The position numbers were made by a program, and so were the translations under genes. Shown piece after piece: positions 1-12,604 of a DNA stretch of 44,765 bases. The notes under the pieces were generated by a model. The model did not search any database, was not told the origin of the DNA, and saw only the letters and a program-made list of their open reading frames with translations. The stretch is from assembly GCA_946803715.1 (NCBI GenBank), contig CAMPET010000205.1, positions 21,818 through 66,582 on the forward strand, given 5' to 3'. Source of the stretch: Beroe ovata. Taxonomy: Eukaryota; Ctenophora; Nuda; Beroida; Beroidae. The stretch's first letter is position 1, and each line of letters starts with the position of its first letter.

Positions 1-48
<48 letters not shown>
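1..48. repeat. CA microsatellite
   Basis: An uninterrupted (CA)n run opens the window. The following bases to about 870 are AT-rich non-coding sequence with a TTGACTCACTAT-type short tandem repeat at about 720-830. I see no exon there; it is probably intron of the gene whose exon starts at 873. Confidence 0.9.
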
Positions 49-53
<5 letters not shown>

Positions 54-719
54 GAGTGTCTGTCACCTGTGTGTGTCTGTGTGTGTCTGCGTTTGTCCGT
101 TTTCTGGGAGGTCTCTGTTTGTGAATGGTAATGGTTATGAATGGTAGGTGATGAATAGGAATAGAATATTTCTCACCCCGAGACTCAATGTTTGAGCTAT
201 GTGTGTCCAGTAGATCACACTAAGTAGTCGATCACACTAAATAGAGTATGAAAGCTGTGTATGATATCTGTGTATGTGATCTGTTATTCATATAGAATTC
301 AGGAGAATCTAGTGGCTTTCTGAGGAACTCGATCTCTGAGCTAATAATAAAGTACAAACTACTCTAATCTTAGTGTCAATGTACACAGAGTAGAATATGA
401 CAGCTTATTATCGGATTATCATGCCACAGTGATGTCGTCACAGTTTGATGACATGAGTGTCATCAGGATAAGTCAGTCATCGTAGTTATGGTAGTTTCGG
501 TTTCTCTTTATAATAAACACTCTTTATAAATTACCGTTACATATTTATCAGTCATCCAAGTGTAACATAATACACTGAATGTGTAGAATGAATGAATGAG
601 ACAATATGTTGGAGTGTAATGAGACAATATGTTTGAGTCTTAAGTTCATTGTTTCATGTTTTCATGACCTGTTCTCAGGGGCACATCATCCGTTGACACC
701 ACTATAATAGTGGTCCACT

Positions 720-830
720 ATCTCACAACTATTGACTCACTATCTCACAACTATTGACTCACTATTGACTCACTATTGACTCACTATTTAACTTACTATT
801 GACTCACTATTGACTCACAACTATTGACAC
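720..830. repeat. short tandem repeat, TTGACTCACTAT unit
   Basis: The phrase CTATTGACTCA recurs about seven times with small variations. It is intronic, just upstream of the exon at 873. Confidence 0.8.
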
Positions 831-872
831 CCAAGACTCCACTCTAACTAACGTTGACACCACTCCCAACAG

Positions 873-2722
873 GGAGAGAGATATTTGGTACTGAAGCGGC
901 AGCACATGGTCCCTGTATCACCACACACATTCACCAGTCCCAGAATCAACAGACACTCTCGTAATGCCAGCCCACGATATCTCAGACCAGTGAGTAGCAC
1001 AGGATTCATTCGTACTTCATTCTTAAGTCCAGTTTTTTTAAGCCAAGTTCCTGGATGAAATTTCAATCCGATTTCTCCCTTTTCCCATAACTTTGCACAG
1101 TGAGGGCGATGTCACAGTGATATGCGTGTAATAAGATATTCCATTATCAAAAGGGAATCCGTCACACACTCAAAATCCGTGAATTGAGTGTGCCGTTATC
1201 TCAAATATTGTCCGCGTTTCACTCACTTTGCGTAACGCGCGACACAATTTCCTCGAAACAAGTTTCATACAGTATTTGTTCAACTGCGCGCGCGACAAGC
1301 CGCGCACAATTCCCGCCATTTTGTCTCACCAGAAATCGGAATGGCGTTCGCGCGCGCAGCGCTTCTCTTCGCGCGGTGAGAAAGTAACAGTGATTCCCCC
1401 AGGAACGATCCCAAGTGCTGGTTTCCTCTCCGAGAACTGGTTCCCGATCAGGCACTCTGTCCCTCCCCAACTCTGCTCCAAACTCTCTACAATCCACCTC
1501 TCTCCCCACCTCAGCCCCAGGGTCCCTAGCTACGGGGGCCTCACTTCCTGGATCACTTGATGTACCCAGCATCAACATGCCATCGCTATCCAATGATGAG
1601 CTCTCAGAACAGGTATATTGCTGTGTGAGCTCATGTTACATTAATTGTACTTACTCTGCATTCCGACTCCAATCATGAGGCGATGAACGACGAACGTTCA
1701 TTTTCTCATTTCCATGATACTTTATTACTTTACCATCTGCAGATAGAACTCAGTGTACAATGAGTTTGATGCAATATTGTTTGATCGAATTCCAAGTATC
1801 CAATATACATGCCCCCTCTGCGGCTGAAACCTGAGAACACACAGTACTCCATTATCACAATTCCCACTCTCCCCCAATTCACTCTTTATGATTGTAGTTG
1901 TTGTAAGTGTTGCGACTCAGTATATTGAAATTTCCCTGAACATTCTGATATGACAGATATTCATGCCAGGTGAGAATTGGGTAACTGAAGTTGAGGTCGA
2001 TCACTCAATTTCATGGCGTGAAACTCACACCTCTTCAACCTGATGCTCCCTTTATTAGCACACCAAGTGTACCATGTGATGTACAAGAAGTGTGCACTGC
2101 GCACACCCACAGCCCCTTGTACTTCACTCTCTTTCCCTGTCAGGAGGATGGGATAAGATCACCAGTCAGTGGATACGACTCTGAGGAATTTGAGGAAGAG
2201 GATCACTTTGATAAGATGGAACGTGAGTATAAAACATGGGATCATATCCGAAAAAGTTGTGTTTTTGTCCACGTGTTTTGACGAGTTTTGACGCTTCATA
2301 ATACCAGGATGTGTGATACTGCGTCGCGCGTTACAGAAGCCACCGCCAAACTGTATTCAGATAATTAGTTTTTGACTCACGACCAGGGAAATATCTGAGA
2401 CTGATTTCCTCGTCTAAATCACACTCTTATCATTACTCTCACTGTCACAGTGTTGTCAGTGTCACCATGACAACACAGATCGGGTGAGGTCAGCCAATCA
2501 CCGCTCATTATCAGATCACGTGTTACCAGTTGAACATAATGTCAAATCCTCACTCCAATGTCAAATCCTCACTCCAATGTATAGCGGTAGCCATAGCGAC
2601 AGTATTGACTCACGATATCACTATTTGATTACTATTATACCAGATGTGTATGTATGTGTGTGTGTGCGTGGGTTACTCCTTTATCAATATTTCTTATCAT
2701 GATTTCAATTTCAGTGCAATGA
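873..2722 (+). CDS. 3' part of an unrecognised Ser/Pro-rich protein gene
   Basis: Three exons join in phase: 873-989 (39 codons), 1403-1612 (70 codons) and 2144-2222 (79 nt, ending in phase 1), each bounded by AG and GT. The product begins GERYLVLKRQ. It continues as a low-complexity Ser/Pro/Thr-rich stretch (GSRSGTLSLPNSAPNSLQS) and ends in an acidic patch (GYDSEEFEEEDHFDKME). Its start lies left of the window or in undetected exons. The end is uncertain: either a tiny last exon at 2715-2722 (adds LQ and stop) or read-through to the stop at 2279-2281. I recognise no domain; it looks intrinsically disordered. The gene converges on the minus-strand SMP-C2 gene, leaving only about 220 bp between stops. 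Confidence 0.55.
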
Positions 2723-2945
2723 GTAGTGTATGCCCCGGTTATGACTTCTGCGTCTTGTGATATTGCAGTAGTACTTATGTTGGTGACATCGTATTCATTA
2801 GTTTTCTAAACAATCATTCGGTTTATCTATTTCCCATTCAGAATTGGCAATCATCAGTGTTCAGCTTTTATCAAATAATTATTTCACAGTCCCTAATATC
2901 GCTCTCAGTCCCACGTCATGATGCCCCTCTCTCTTTCTGTTCTCT

Positions 2946-5812
2946 CTAGAAGAAAGTGACGGGTCTGAACAGGACAGTCACCACCACGCTAGGTCCCCCC
3001 TCCTCCCCTCCCAATTTCTCCCCCTCCTCTTCCCCTTCACTCGGTGGCACTGTCAGATACACTCTCCTCCCAACCGCGTTCTTTATCGGTAATCGCACTG
3101 TGCCTATGAGATCGTCGCTGGACCACCTGTGGAGGGAGGGAGGTTAAAACTCAAACATCGAGAGCCTCCATGAAAACGGAGCCTGTATGCTCGATGGAAT
3201 GTAGACAGGGACGTGTGAGGTTGTAACAGTGGAGAAACATCTTTCTTCCACGACTCTCTAGTATTCAGACAGAATATATTTCAATTTCGTCCGCGCTGCA
3301 CACGCAGTAACTCGATCTAGGGCGTGAGCCGTGTTTTAATAACACTGTTATAATATAGATCTCATTCAGCATCCCTTTCTTTTTAGTTTCTTTGTTACCA
3401 TATGTTGAGCAGTGTTTGTTATTCCATATAAGGAATAATCATACTCACACATCATGATCGTATACCCGGAGCTCTATCACACGGTCAGATATCGGTCCAC
3501 CTCGAGATCTGAGTAGTGTCTCGTGGATAAAGTCGTAGCTTGGGTCAGGGATCTTGGCTGTTGCAGTTTTACCCACCTGGAAAAGAGGGGGCATCAGGTG
3601 AATTGTAGAAAAGCTAAATCGAGTTTTATTCTCGATTCTCAGCGCACCAGCATGGTGTCGATATTTCTCTAGAAGTGGTGTCAACATTTCTCTGTTACCT
3701 GCTCCTCGTCGAGGAATATCTTGACATATGGGTCATGTCCTCCACTCCTATCCGTGAGATTGTATCCCCCGTGCACAGCGATGTAGAGTACACCATGCTC
3801 GGCACAGTGGGCGGAGTCAGTGAGGGAGTAGAGGGAGGGGAGGAGAGAGGGAGGTGCACCACCTGGGGACATCTGGGGGAGAGTGGTGTTATTAGGGGGC
3901 TTATAACGATAGGATGACATGATACATATTCAACCAATTCAGATGGTTTTCATTGATGGGCAGACATACTTGAACAGAGGGCAGTAGGAAAGAGTAAACA
4001 TCGATCACGAATTCCCACGTTCCCTTCTTCTTGTCCGTGTGTCTCACCGTGAAGCTTCTCTTGGTGGAGCCGTGTCTCACATCTCTAGCAATGTTCATCC
4101 TCACATCGAACCTGGACAAGGAGTTTAGTAAGATGATCCCTTCGCGTCCCTCACTCTGCTCATGAAATTCAGCTACTCCCCTCCCTCTGTCAACCCTCCC
4201 TTCCCAATGTGCGTGTTGCCACCCTAGTCACTCTCCAAATAACTCGAATCCAGCCCCCCCTAGAATAACTGACTCAACTTGTCCTCCCCCGCTTACCACG
4301 TGTCATCCACGAACACTCCCATGTTCTTGATGATGACATGAGCGTCTGTGTGCTGGAGATCAGTGTAAAACACATCAAATTGGTGATGTGTTACCTCCCG
4401 GGATGCTGGGAATCGGACTCTGATAGCTTGATCATCACCGTACTCCAGCCAGCCCTCCACACTGTGGATTATTGATTGATAATTTGGAACACCTAAAGTT
4501 GGTGTGGTTCGGTGTGGTAAGTTTGGATTGATTTGGAGTGGTAAGCTTGGAGTGGTGAGGAGATCATGAAGAAGAGAGGATCATTTAGCGAGTAAACTGT
4601 TGGTTATGTTGGTGTCACCTGTCAAGGGTCTCAGTGATGTTGACAGGAATCATGGTGATATTGACTGACACCACCGCTGGATGTAGTCTCGAGTCATTCT
4701 CTACCATGGTAATCTGGGGCTTTCCAGTTGACATGTCAATGTACACCATGCCTATATTGAAGTGGTGTCAATCCAAAACGTATCCGAAAGTGGTGTCAGT
4801 AACTTACAGTGAAAATTGGTGTCAAGGGATCACTCATTACCGGGATAGACAAGTTGTTGCTGGAGAACTGCGTCTATCTTCTCTCTGATGAAATCCTTGA
4901 TACCGAATGTATCCAACCCGATCACGTCATACAGCTCTAGGTTGAAGTCGATCATTGGTTGTTCCATGAACATAACCTTCGCCTGAGAAATCATTGAGTC
5001 ACTGGACAGTTATGACTTCTACATGTCCGACCTAAGATTAGGAGTTCTTCATACGATGCAACACGTTTCATTTCGATCATCAAGTTGGCAACTCACATAT
5101 TGAATACTGGGGAGAATAACATCAGAACTCATCAGGATCTCGGTTCTCAGGACCCCATTGAACACAACATCCTCGACACTTACTGTGGCTGCCAGACCCA
5201 GTGCAAATGCCGCCCTCGCCTTCGCCATACGACCTTGTGATAGACACACTTGGAGCTGTTAGAATGAACAATTGAACCTGATCGACGTTCGTGTTGTGTG
5301 AAAGAAGGATTGCTGAGTAGTCTTCACTTTTGTAATGTGGTTTTCCAGTGATCGCTAACCTGGGTTATTGAGTGAGAGATGGAAGTCGATGTTGTATCTC
5401 GTATACATGGCCCCATCGTCACACCGTACCGTGGTAACATGGTGCGTTACCATGGTAACACTGGGTGTGCCAGTCAGGTTTAGATACGACAGTTCTATCG
5501 ACTTCAGCGGGTCTGGTAGTTTGGGATTCACCTGTGGGCAGGATTGTAATTTACGATCTCACCAATCTTGTATAGGGAACTCTGATCTTACTTCTCTATC
5601 TTTACCTCTGTATCTATGATATCTGCAATTTTATCCAGGATTTTCTGCGAGTTTATGTTGTAGAATGACGCGACAAGATCATTGATCCACTCCACTGATT
5701 CCCCTGAATTCTGATCCTCTGCACGTGCAGGTGTGTACAGCGCGCAGTCGCACGTGCGCGCCTGCGCGGCTCCGATCAAACTAGCCAGTGAAACAAACAC
5801 ACGAAACATCAT
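2946..5812 (-). CDS. SMP and C2 domain protein, extended-synaptotagmin-like
   Basis: Ten exons join in frame: 5606-5812, 5360-5531, 5097-5248, 4841-4982, 4619-4751, 4297-4461, 3970-4111, 3699-3872, 3449-3576 and 2946-3126. They total 531 aa. The start ATG (5812) is followed by a short hydrophobic segment (FRVFVSLASLIGAA), which could be a signal or ER anchor. Residues about 38-224 resemble an SMP/TULIP lipid-transfer domain (starts SVEWINDLVASFY; closes with DFNLELYDVIGLDTFGIKDF then LVYPG). A C2 domain fills about 395-515. Its Asp-rich loops (NLTDRSGGHDPYV and VYDHDVWSSDD) keep calcium-binding acids. By family, such proteins move lipids at ER contact sites. Residues about 225-371 are not recognised and replace the usual C2A position. 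Exon 3 needs an AAG acceptor to stay in frame, so that boundary is the weakest. Confidence 0.8.
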
Positions 5813-8800
5813 TGTATTGCTCCCTTAATGTTCTGACAAGTAGTAATTCCTGGTGTGAGCGGAGCCACGTGACTTGAAGTGTAACCATGGTAACACTTTA
5901 TCACATGACTTGTAACCAAGGTAACACTTTGCCAAGGTTACATGAGTGACAGGTAGACTAAATCATGCTGAGGTGTGAAACACCTGTGAAACTGTCATAG
6001 TCTGTGTGAGTGTGGCTAAGGTGTTCGTGAGAATTCAATGAAATCTTCCTCATCTTCTGAGAGGAAACCTGCGCAGTAGTGGTTACTACGAGTGGTTGAA
6101 CACCCAATTATCCCTTATATGGAAGAATATCGAAGGTCGATGTCATGGTATATATCATAATGATTTGCTTGTCGCTCTCTCGCTGCAGCAAGCTGCTCAT
6201 ACAATTCGCTTGTGTTGTGCGTTTCGCATGGAGATGTAAGGTGATCGCTCTGCACCTCCTAGAGCACCTCCTTCTTGTGAGACCAAAGATTACCATGGTA
6301 TCCAATACCATGGATTACCATGGTATCCATTAATAACGGTTCTAATAGTTCACTCTGCCGATATCACTGCCTTGTACTCCGTTACTGATCATTGTTCCAG
6401 CGTAATTGTGTACAGCATACGTCTGTGTGTGTGTACAATGAGCAGTATGATGGATACTAGTGGTTCAATATGTGTACTTCTTATTAGCATAGTGGTTTAG
6501 CAAGTTGTACTCTGGTTTGATATGAAAAACGAGGCATATGAGTAGTCATATTATGAGACTTATGTTTAGTCCAGGATAAATGCGACCACGTGTGTCTCTA
6601 ATTGATAAGTTGGGTGATTAGTGCTTCCCTCTCTCCTGTCTTATTGTGTCCTCAGTAATGACGGTCACGAACACAGCCCGGATGTCGAGCGATTTTCCCA
6701 GTTCCATCGTCCATTTAAAAGTTTTTCATCGTATTTAAACTTCGCATGCATTTCCCCACTCGACAGTATTATTGCACGTGTAGGTATGCATAATGTTTAC
6801 TAATGTCAAAGGAACGAATATAATTTGTGTTTAGTTTTCTGCTTGAAATGAACATTCTCATGATTGCTCATGGATAATGGTGATAATACTTAATAGCTTG
6901 CTAGTTCTCATCGCTAGACTGTTTTCGATACTGGATTATACACAGTGCTATACAATGTGTATATGTATAGTGTACAGTGTACACTGCGCCACTATACAAT
7001 ATACATTGTAAATTCTATGTGTATTTCGTTCGGTTTGGTGCGTTTATCTACTTTGTTTATCTATTGCTCCTTCATAAAACCTAACACCTCTCTGTATATA
7101 AACTCTGTGTAAACTCTCCTCATTTCCGTCATGGTTCATCCCTGCTTTGCACAAGGAAATGTACGATAACATTGTTGATCTTGACTCTCTGATGCCTATC
7201 ATTGGGTTCAGAAGATTAAACCTGGCTACATTGGAAGATGTGAAGCACAAGAGAAGATCAGGTATGCTAGCTTCTGACTTTAGTTTGTGCAGTTTGTTAA
7301 TTGTTTCGATAAGTTTTGAGTTCTTTTGAAGAAGAGAGCTAGCCTGAGATATTGTGAAAAAACTTACGACAAAATTTCTAACTTCAAAGAATGCGTTTTG
7401 ATAAAGTCACTTCTCCTAAGACATCGTTTGAAACGCACTCGTCTTGTTCACACCGTTTGATCATGCTTCTGATAATTTTCACAGAAAAAAGGTGTGTTTT
7501 TAAAAACATGCTTGTTCGACTGAACTCCTGACTGGAACAATTTTAAACGTGTAAATTTGTAATTTACAATGGCATTGTATTACTGTTATTTCAAGTTGTG
7601 TGTTTTGCCGATTGTAATATGGTGGACGTCAGAGACTTGTCACTTAGAGATGTATACAGAGGTCAGTTGCTTATTTCAATTACAAAAACCTAGAAAAAAC
7701 ACCTGTGAACTGCGTTTTCTTATGAAACTTGACGCAAATGTCTCATTAAAGCCTCATAAAAACTTCGAGACATACCCTCCCATGCTGCTTATTATGGGCG
7801 TCTGACACATAAACTGCTGAATTTGATTGGTTACCGACCCCAGTTCCGGCTCAGTGATTGGTTCCCTATCTCCTCCACTATTTGTGATGAGTGTAATTCA
7901 GACTGTCACTCTCATAGTGGTCCGGCTGCACATATTCCACACTCCACAGATTTCAGACTGACAGTGCAATCTTATGATATGCATCCTGTGACATAAATAG
8001 TTCATAGTGCTTCTGACACATTTGACATAGTTTTCGTACATTTGTTTTTACCTCGAAAGAGACTTTTCTCTCTGCCTGGGGTCTAGCTGATCTAGACAAA
8101 TTTCATTCTCTAAAATGAACTTTTCCACTGTTCTATCCGAATTTCTCCTTGGTAACCACGCTCTCCGACGCCGCGCATTATCCAACGCGACCGAGGAGTG
8201 CGCGTCAGAGGGGTGCGCGGCTCAACGCAGATTCGGGGCATGTCTCACTATACCGTACATTTGTGTGTCTGGATATCACGACCAAAGTTTGGGATCTCCG
8301 CTACCAAGCCCGGGTAATATACAGAGTTAGTTGTCATGATTACAGAATTTGGTGCCAAGGTGACAACTCACATGATGTTAACGCGATGTTAGCATGGATG
8401 ACAGATTCATTATCAAAGTAATCAGAGAATTAACCAATCTCTCTCTTAGCCCAGTCACAACGCGTAATCTCGTTATGAACAATACTAGAGTCATTTCTCA
8501 TATGTTTCATGGACCATTACCCGAGACACAAGGATTGGGTCGCATCTTGTGTCAGTCACAGACATTGACAAGGGGGGTTACTCAGTTTGATTAAGCGTGA
8601 CCACACCCCATACTTGTAGGTTAATCACTGGTATTAATTGTCTGTACTAACCACACATTATAACCACACACACACTATAACCACACACACACGTGCGGTA
8701 ACGTAGTAAGTTCTCCACTCTGTAATTATCACACAGTAACTGCACTTCAGTCCCCCATTGAAACACTACAGTGTCACTGCACCACTACAGTGTCACTGCA

Positions 8801-9029
8801 CCACTACAGTGCCACTGCACCAGTGACTGCAGTGTGTACTCATCAATTCCCTGCAGTGACATTCTCATCTATAGCAGCTGACACATCAGATAGCATATTG
8901 TACACCATTATACCAATTTACTTTGCGGCGGATAAACGACATCTCACTCTCTTTACACTTCTCACTGCCTACTGCTCTTTGTTCTCGAGTGTGCCAGTGG
9001 GTGTGCCAGTGGGTGTGTCGCACGTTACC
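5813..9029. other. intergenic region with one possible orphan exon
   Basis: The sequence lies between divergent genes (SMP-C2 leftwards, SOWAH rightwards), so promoters of both should be here. It holds several CCATGGTAAC-type palindromes (about 5882-5897, 6288-6328), a GC-rich GCGCG patch at about 8160-8230 and a short tandem repeat at 8765-8825 (ACTACAGTGTCACTGCACC). One stretch, about 7160-7260, reads as a plausible plus-strand exon (MYDNIVDLDSLMPIIGFRRL onward) ending at a GT. I find no partner exon in phase, so I do not call a gene. Confidence 0.4.
8765..8825. repeat. 19-bp tandem repeat
   Basis: Three to four copies of ACTACAGTGTCACTGCACC lie upstream of the SOWAH start codon. Confidence 0.75.
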
Positions 9030-11623
9030 ATGGCGAGCCAAGACAACGTGAACACGTATTTCCAAACTCTCCGCAAACAATCGCGGAGTAGCATCACATC
9101 CTGGTATCTGGATCATGATGCCAGTGATTTCGACTTCAGTAACATTTCCAATCTTTTTTCAGTTGGATCAGTCGGTGGGTGCTCCAACAATCAGGTAGGC
9201 ACCATGTGCTGACACCATTTGACGTTTCTTTTCTCACTTGACACCACTCTTACATCACTCCATTCCGTCCCTGACACCACTTCTTGACACCACTTCTCTC
9301 GCAGTTGGAGCCGAGCCAGAAAGAATGGATTTACAAGACAGCTATTGGAGACATTGAGGCAGTCTCGCGGCTACTCCTCCAAGACAAGACTCTTGTGAAG
9401 TACAAGGATTTCATTTCTGGATACACAGGTGTGAAATGCGTGTTATCCTAATTTGGTTTCCCTGGCAACAGTGTTGCTCCTGATCACTGTTCCCATAGCA
9501 ACAGTCTCCTAGTGACTCTCTCGCAGGTCTCCACTGGGCAGTGAAGTTAGGACGCGCTGATATGGTGCACGTGCTGCTGGCATGTGAGAGTGATATTAAC
9601 TCACGTGCGTTCAATGGAATGACACCGCTCCACTTGGCAGCTCAATGTGGCCACGAGCATATCATCGAGATCTTGATAAAAGATAGTGAGTTCTTGACAT
9701 CACTACATTCCCTGACACCACTCTCACCTGACACCACTCTCCCCTGACACCACCCTCCCCTGACACCACTCTCCCCTGACACCACTCTCCCCTGACACCA
9801 CTCTGTTGACACACCTGTCTCTCTCTAGAAGCGGACAAGTTGACGAGGGACTACAACGGAAAGTATCCTCTCTTCTACCTCCCAACACGTGCATCAGACA
9901 GGGTGAAAGAGCTCCTCTCACCTCCTCTACCCCCAACTCAAAAACCTCGGTATGATTAAACTAGCTCTTGATTTTAGTAAAATATAACATTTTCAACTCT
10001 AGTTCCAACAATCAGCAACCAACCCAAGCCGAATATCAATATTTATTTCCAAACTACTTCTCGCCCCAAGCCCCAATACGATTTATACCCCTCCATTTTC
10101 CCCCGATTTCAGCCAGCCAGTCATCACCTTCACTCATGGAGTTTTCGGCAAATCTCTCTATACACAGTTCCACTGTACACTTTTGTCACAGGAAACAGAC
10201 GAATTTTCATTCGTTTCGGACGATAGCTTTGAAATTCTCGACATTTGATAAGAGCCAATGATACCTGTTGTAAGCTGAATCATAATTTACTAATTTTCAG
10301 TGATTTTCATCCGAAAAACTCCTAGTCGAACGCCTTTTGTCTCATAAAACTTACATACTACATAGTCATGACTCAGAGTCCCTTGCCCATATCCTCTCCG
10401 TGTAGATAATTCTGTGTTACATGCCCTCTCCCCCTATCCCCCTCCTATCCCCCTATTCTCCCTCCCCCTATTCTCCATGCCCTCTCCCCTATCCCCCTAT
10501 TCTCTCTCCCCTATTCATGTCACCCTCCTGTTTATCTCCCGTCAAGTTCCCACTCCGACAGAAGAATGAGTCGACGATCCACTGTCAGTTCTCTCTTCAG
10601 TCTGCGAATGTCATCATAACTTCGTCATCATCATGATGACAGTGTGTCATAACTGTGTCATCATCATGGTGACAGTGTGTCATATCGGTGTCATCATGAT
10701 GATGACATGGTATCATCAGAATAACTGTCCGAATCAGATATAGATCATAAAAGTAGCCTGATTTTAGTGTGTGTGTGTGTGTGTGTTTAGATATTTTTGT
10801 ACAAATCGGGAAAATGTAGTTTTATCTTTCAGCAAAAACACGGGGTCAGTATTTGTAAGAATAATTCACCCAAACTTGTGTTTACATTGTGGTAAGAGTC
10901 ACTGTTAATTTCACTCATTGATCATTTGCTTCTTCTACATACTCAAGGACTTAGTACTTAGTAGACTAGAGTTCCGAGTCATCATTCAATGAAATCCATC
11001 TCCACTCAACAACCAATGATATCCATTGTCCTAGATATCCACCAATGAAATATCCTGTCCCCAGTCATCAACCAATGAAAACTCTCTCTCTCAGCCACCA
11101 CCATCATCATCACCATGCGTCCAGTGAAAAGGGCAGTTTCACCCTCAGACGGACCCACAAACGGGAGAAATCGGACGGAGCAACGGGAGTGGAACTCCGA
11201 TCTAAGACCCTCAACAACACCTTCAAATACCAGGCCCTGAACAAGAACTCCCACAAACGCCCGCTCAGCGGGATTAAAATAGATCACGTGACATTTACCG
11301 ACGGGTCGGGGGATGGGACGGGTGCGACTCTCGTGAAAAGCAAGGAAGAGGCACTTGAATCGGTGTGCAGTGCGAACATGTCCCCCCGATCAGTGAAGAG
11401 GGTGTCACTGGGCACCCCTCTCCTTCTCGACCTGGAACCCTTGCTAGCAAGTCAGGAGGGGGGCTATGGGGGGAGTGGGACCAAGCTGGGGGATTACACG
11501 GGACAAGATGAGGACAGTGATAGATTCGAGGAGGAGGAGGAAAATGGACGGAAATATTCGTGTTTTTTGTGTTGCTGTCCTTCTCCGTCCAGTAGGAAGA
11601 AGAGGGGAAACAGTGCTGTGTAG
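9030..11623 (+). CDS. SOWAH-type ankyrin-repeat protein
   Basis: Five exons join in phase: 9030-9194, 9305-9428, 9527-9685, 9829-9949 and 11095-11623, giving 365 aa. The start is the first ATG in an otherwise open frame and sits in ACCATGG. After a 55-aa Ser-rich lead come LEPSQKEWIYKTAIGDIEAV and the FISGYTGLHWAVKLGR signature that links this to Sosondowah (SOWAH) proteins, then a standard ankyrin repeat (NGMTPLHLAAQCGHEHIIEI) and a third, weaker one (RDYNGKYPLFYL). The last exon begins with seven His, is rich in Ser, Lys and acidic residues, and ends with a Cys cluster plus basic tail (CFLCCCPSPSSRKKRG), which suggests palmitoylation and membrane anchoring (inference). SOWAH function is poorly known. 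Two other 3' ends are possible (see next entries). Confidence 0.8.
9700..9812. repeat. 16-bp tandem repeat CTGACACCACTCTCCC
   Basis: About six copies lie in the third SOWAH intron. The core TGACACCAC also appears singly at many other intronic places in the window. Confidence 0.85.
10562..10619 (+). CDS. possible short alternative last exon of the SOWAH gene
   Basis: The exon follows a pyrimidine-rich tract and CAG, and joins the phase-2 end of the exon at 9829-9949. It adds a Ser/Arg-rich tail (RMSRRSTVSSLFSLRMSSS) and then TAA. It would give a protein of about 208 aa without the Cys-cluster tail. Support is only the phase match and the non-random composition. Confidence 0.35.
10769..10787. 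repeat. TG microsatellite
   Basis: A short (GT)n run in the fourth SOWAH intron. Confidence 0.9.
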
Positions 11624-12604
11624 AGGAGGAATGAGGGGGAGGAATGAGGATAGAGGAGGGTGAAAACAGATGACAAGTGATTGGGAATTCATCGGGCTAT
11701 TGATCACTCTGTGCGTCTCAACAGTGGAGAGATGAAGAGTTCTCATCGAGAAAGGTGGCTGCTACCTCCGAATACTCATCGTAACAATCTCGTCTGCATG
11801 TGCCTAATGATAGCTATATGCTTGTGTATCTGTGCTCGTGTACCACTGCTTTATACTACTGCATGTGTTTCAGTACAATGTACAATGTACATGTACTGAG
11901 TACATGTGTTTCAGTGCATGTGTTTCAGTGCATGTGTATCAGCGCATGTGCCGCTTATAGCTCTGTTGTCACTCGCACACATACACAATATAACACCCAC
12001 ACTGCTACTATACTGCATGCTAATCGCACTATCTCGCAGGATTGAAGAAACTCCCTATGATCCATGTTACATTGTGTGAATCAAACACCAAATATACTAT
12101 TCTCAATATGCGAAGTGAACTCCAGTACTCCACCCCCCATGATCCTTGATAGATATCCCCAACTGATACGTACACTACAAGGAATTCTAGCTAGCTTGTA
12201 ATGACACACTCACACCCTTCCCCCTTGTGTTTTAGAAGATGTGAGTCGTTTACCATGGGTATAAGACGGAGAATTTCAACACTATCGCGGGCATCCGCTA
12301 AACACTTCAAGTATAGATGAAAGTTTGAAATCCTCTGGGATTTTATGGCCCTTACTTTTACTCCTTCATAAACAATTCTACCGTTTGACACCCCAATCTC
12401 TAACTATCACATTAATCGTACCACTGACACTTCACTCTTTTCAATCTATCCGGGGAACACAATATCAATCTGTCACCTCACTCTGGTTACTCACTATTTG
12501 TGTGCTGATATAGCTGCCTGATTCCTGTGTAAACAGCACTTTCTATCTGTGTTATATGTGATTCTCATGTGATCCATGTGAAATGTGATCCCTCTGATTA
12601 CCAG
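11624..12604. other. stretch after the SOWAH stop
   Basis: Purine-rich 3'-UTR-like sequence follows the stop, then CATGTGTTTCAGTG repeats at 11900-11945. A minus-strand open stretch at about 12230-12385 (GRIVYEGVKVRAIKSQRISN and onward) looks weakly coding, but I found no partner exon. No poly(A) signal is obvious. Confidence 0.4.

Noticed and set aside
848-1066. 72-aa minus-strand open frame
   Set aside because: It is the antisense shadow of the plus-strand exon at 873-989, which has proper splice ends and joins its neighbour in phase.
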